A DNA stretch of 24,787 bases from Irineochytrium annulatum (Eukaryota; Chytridiomycota; Chytridiomycetes; Chytridiales; Chytridiaceae), in assembly GCA_027600665.1 (NCBI GenBank), contig JADGJL010000337.1, positions 1 to 24,787 of the forward strand, in the 5' to 3' direction. Of this stretch, positions 21,424 through 24,787 are shown piece by piece. Position numbers and translations under genes: made by a program. The notes beneath the pieces are model-generated. The model saw nothing but the letters and a program-made list of their open reading frames with translations, was not told where the DNA came from and did no database searches. Position 1 is the stretch's first letter; every line of letters starts with the position of its first letter.

Positions 21424-22575
21424 ATGCCGTCCATGGCGCCAGAGACAGGAATGATATTGCTGTGTGGAAGATGTCAATTTTCCTTTGCAGCGACACCGAT
21501 GACAACAGCGAGAACGACGTCGAAGGGCGACTTCGTGACTCACAGGGATCCTCCAGCTGATCAGGATGACGAGGCCGAGGATGACCCAGTCACCGACGAT
21601 AACCCCGACCCGAATGCCGAGGTCGACCAATCTCGTCCCTCTCGCCCCCGCACTGTCCCCGAGCTCCGCTTGGCGCTCTCCGCCCTTCACCTCCCCACGA
21701 CAGGCAAACGCATCACGCTGCTTCGCCGTCTCCGCTCCCACATCCCCCCTCCACCTCCCGCCGCCCCTCTCCCACCGCGCGACCCCTCCTATCAGCCGCA
21801 CGACCTCTACCTCGTCTGCGACGTCGAGGCCACATGCGAGCGCGACAACCCGCGGTACCCGCACGAGATCATCGAGCTGCCGATCGTGGTCGTCGATGGC
21901 CGGACTGGGAGAATGTTGGGCAAGGAGTTTAGAAGATATGTGCGACCCGTGATCAATCCAAAGCTGAGTGGATTCTGCGTGGAGTTGACTGGGATCCGGC
22001 AGGAGGATGTTGACGGTGCGGCGGAGTGGGCGGAGGTGTTGGGGGAGATGGAGGTGTGGGTGCAGGAGCTGATAGAGGCGTATTACAAGGATAGAAGCGA
22101 GGTAAGCTAAGTATATCAGCAACAGGCCTGCGTTTCTCGCGCGAAGCGCGTATTGGATAACCCACTTGTTAACGCGAACTTCTGCACTCTGCAACCGCTC
22201 ATCATTCCATAGGAAATCCCGGCCGCACCTACTTCAACGCCAGTCTTCATCACCGACGGCCCTTGGGATATAGACCGCTTCGTCACCCTCCAATCTCGAC
22301 ACTCCTCGCTCCCGCTCCCACCTCTGATGCGCTCCTATATCGACCTCCGCCGACTCTGGTCCGTCACCCACCCTTCGCCATCCAACGGCGAGCGATGGCG
22401 GCGGCCCGGGATAGTAGGCATGCTGGGTGAACTTGGGTTAGAGTTTGAGGGGAGGCAGCACTGCGGGTTGGATGACACGAGAAACATTGCGAGGATTGTG
22501 GTAGGGTTGATGGAACGGGGTGTGACTTTTGAGAGGAATGCGGGGAGGGGATTCACCGGGAAGAAAAAGAGTTAG
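21424..22575 (+). CDS. ERI1: ERI1/3'hExo-type 3'-5' exonuclease (SAP + DEDDh)
   Basis: Predicted 3'-5' exoribonuclease. Family members trim histone mRNA 3' ends, mature 5.8S rRNA and degrade small RNAs. Exons are 21424-22101 and 22213-22575 (intron 22102-22212, GTAAGC...CATAG, phase 0), giving 346 residues, close to the 349 of human ERI1. An acidic linker (about 45-68) precedes a SAP-like nucleic-acid-binding helix pair (VPELRLALSALHLP...ITLLRRLRSHI, about 78-107). A Pro-rich spacer follows, then the DEDDh domain: Exo I VCDVEAT (Asp133, Glu135), Exo II DGPWD (Asp245), Exo III HCGLDD (His309, Asp314). All catalytic residues are present. The protein ends in a basic GKKKS. ATG 21424 is the first Met after the in-frame TAA at 21400 and has G at -3. 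A strong acceptor-like sequence ending at 21490 leaves open a different spliced 5' end. The C-terminal two-thirds is secure. Confidence 0.88.
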
Positions 22576-23657
22576 GGGGAGGGAGTTCTCCTTTTTTAAG
22601 CGGCGGGTTGCAAACCTGGAAGTCTTCACCACAGGGCGGGTGCTAGGTTTTGGCGACCGCGCCGTTGGCTCTCGAACCTCTATTAAGCGTACCGCTACCT
22701 TATTGCACTGTGCGTCGTTCCTCGGTTCCGGAAGGACGTTTGCTATGTTGTAACGACATTTTAGGGCTGTTTATTCGCCATGGTTCGTAAATTGCAATAT
22801 ACCCTGCACGCGTCTCTTCTGCATTCCATCCGATGACATTTTCACAAGTCTGAAGTGGGAAGAACTTTCGTACTATAAAGCTCTAGTCCAAACGTCATTT
22901 CTTTGAAGATAATTTGTAGATATCACAGGAGTACGCTTCTGCAGCGGCCAACAACCCCTCGCCTGGCTGCAGGCGTAGGAACTGCCAAGCGCAATGTCCG
23001 GCCGTCTCCGTTGGCGGTCAATTGCGTCCCGAACGGGTCACTTGGACCCTACCGGCGCATTGGTGGCTCCTGATATTGGGAGGACCAAACCGACCCGCTC
23101 GCCTACATGAACCACCAAGGCAGCTCTGGGCCGTCCCCGCGACACGACGTTAAGTACGTCGACAGGGCTATCAGCTTCTGGAGCAGACGGCTGGTCATCG
23201 TCCTCGTCACGACTAAGATGATGACCCGTTTCCCAACGAATCCCGTTGTCCATTTGTTGCCTGGCTTAAGGCACTTACATGACCAAGCTCCATTTCAGCC
23301 CATCTCGCCGTCCAACTCGCCGTCAGGCCGCAGCGCGAATAATCATCCAACTCCAGTTCATCTTCACGTCCGGCGACGACATTGAGAACGGAGCAAAAAT
23401 TCTGGCAGCTCATCGCCGCCGCCGAGGACGGTCTCCACGGATCCTTACGATCCACGGCCCGTCTGCCGTTGAATCTACTACCAACGTAGCCTGGAGGGCC
23501 TAGAGGGTGTGAGTTTTGCACGCATTCGAGGTCGCTGCAGTCTGAGGGACTGGAGTTGGTCACGTCCGACGACTGACGAACCGGAACAGACTGCTACTGC
23601 CCACGCATCGCCGCGCACTACACCCACAACCGCATTACCCTAGACGACTGCACACCG
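22576..23657. other. Intergenic interval between ERI1-like and SRPK-like genes
   Basis: Both neighbours are on the plus strand, so this interval should hold the ERI1-like 3' UTR and the SRPK-like promoter and 5' UTR. A short T-run follows the ERI1-like stop (about 22591-22598). No AATAAA, tRNA or other gene is evident. The longest ORFs, at about 23107-23385 (plus) and 23213-23563 (minus), overlap each other, lack recognisable domains, and are treated as chance. Confidence 0.5.

Positions 23658-24787
<1,130 letters not shown>

Noticed and set aside
20941..22194. 417-codon open frame on the minus strand across the ERI1-like gene
   Set aside because: It is antisense to the conserved exonuclease exon, has no recognisable domain, is Arg/His/Leu-rich as expected from GC-rich antisense, and carries the complement of the catalytic motifs.
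22621..22700. Possible tRNA-like segment near a GGCTCTCGAACC string
   Set aside because: No cloverleaf with paired acceptor arms could be formed by eye, and the B-box consensus is not met.

Overview
The window is nuclear DNA from a eukaryote with short spliceosomal introns. Most are 39-111 nt, with GT...AG ends and several CTAAC/TACTAAT-like branch sites. I read it as a zoosporic (flagellated, chytrid-type) fungus. It combines compact fungal-style genes with a full-length axonemal dynein heavy chain, a gene kept only by lineages that build motile cilia. The species cannot be named from this sequence alone. All exon joins were found by eye, from splice consensus plus continuity of conserved protein motifs.

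Layout, left to right. (1) Positions 1-321, minus strand: the 5' end of an unrecognised gene running off the left edge. (2) Positions 322-793: a divergent promoter interval with a 9-bp tandem repeat and an ATG at 768 that is either a tiny uORF or a micro-exon. (3) Positions 794-14750, plus strand: a nine-exon inner-arm axonemal dynein heavy chain, most like the DNAH6 class, about 4515 residues, with all P-loops, the stalk and the C-terminal domain. A decayed tandem copy of its last ~54 bp lies directly after the stop. (4) Positions 14751-15621: a convergent 3' interval with one likely polyadenylation signal. (5) Positions 15622-19887, minus strand: a LAMMER (CLK-type) protein kinase in six exons, with a very long Pro/Gln/His/Ser-rich N-terminal region carrying SUMO-interaction-like motifs. 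(6) Positions 19888-21423: a divergent upstream interval. (7) Positions 21424-22575, plus strand: an ERI1/3'hExo-type exonuclease (SAP plus DEDDh domains) in two exons. (8) Positions 22576-23657: an intergenic interval. (9) From 23658 to the right edge, plus strand: the N-terminal part of an SRPK-type kinase.

The right half is functionally suggestive. LAMMER/CLK and SRPK kinases are the two families that phosphorylate SR splicing factors, and an RNA-processing exonuclease lies between them. The dynein gene is an unrelated motility gene. I saw no CRISPR, rRNA, tRNA, transposon or viral element. There is no clear evidence of a wholly new biological system. The most unusual items are the degenerate duplication of the dynein stop-codon region, the extended SIM-bearing N-terminus of the LAMMER kinase, and the local grouping of SR-protein kinases.
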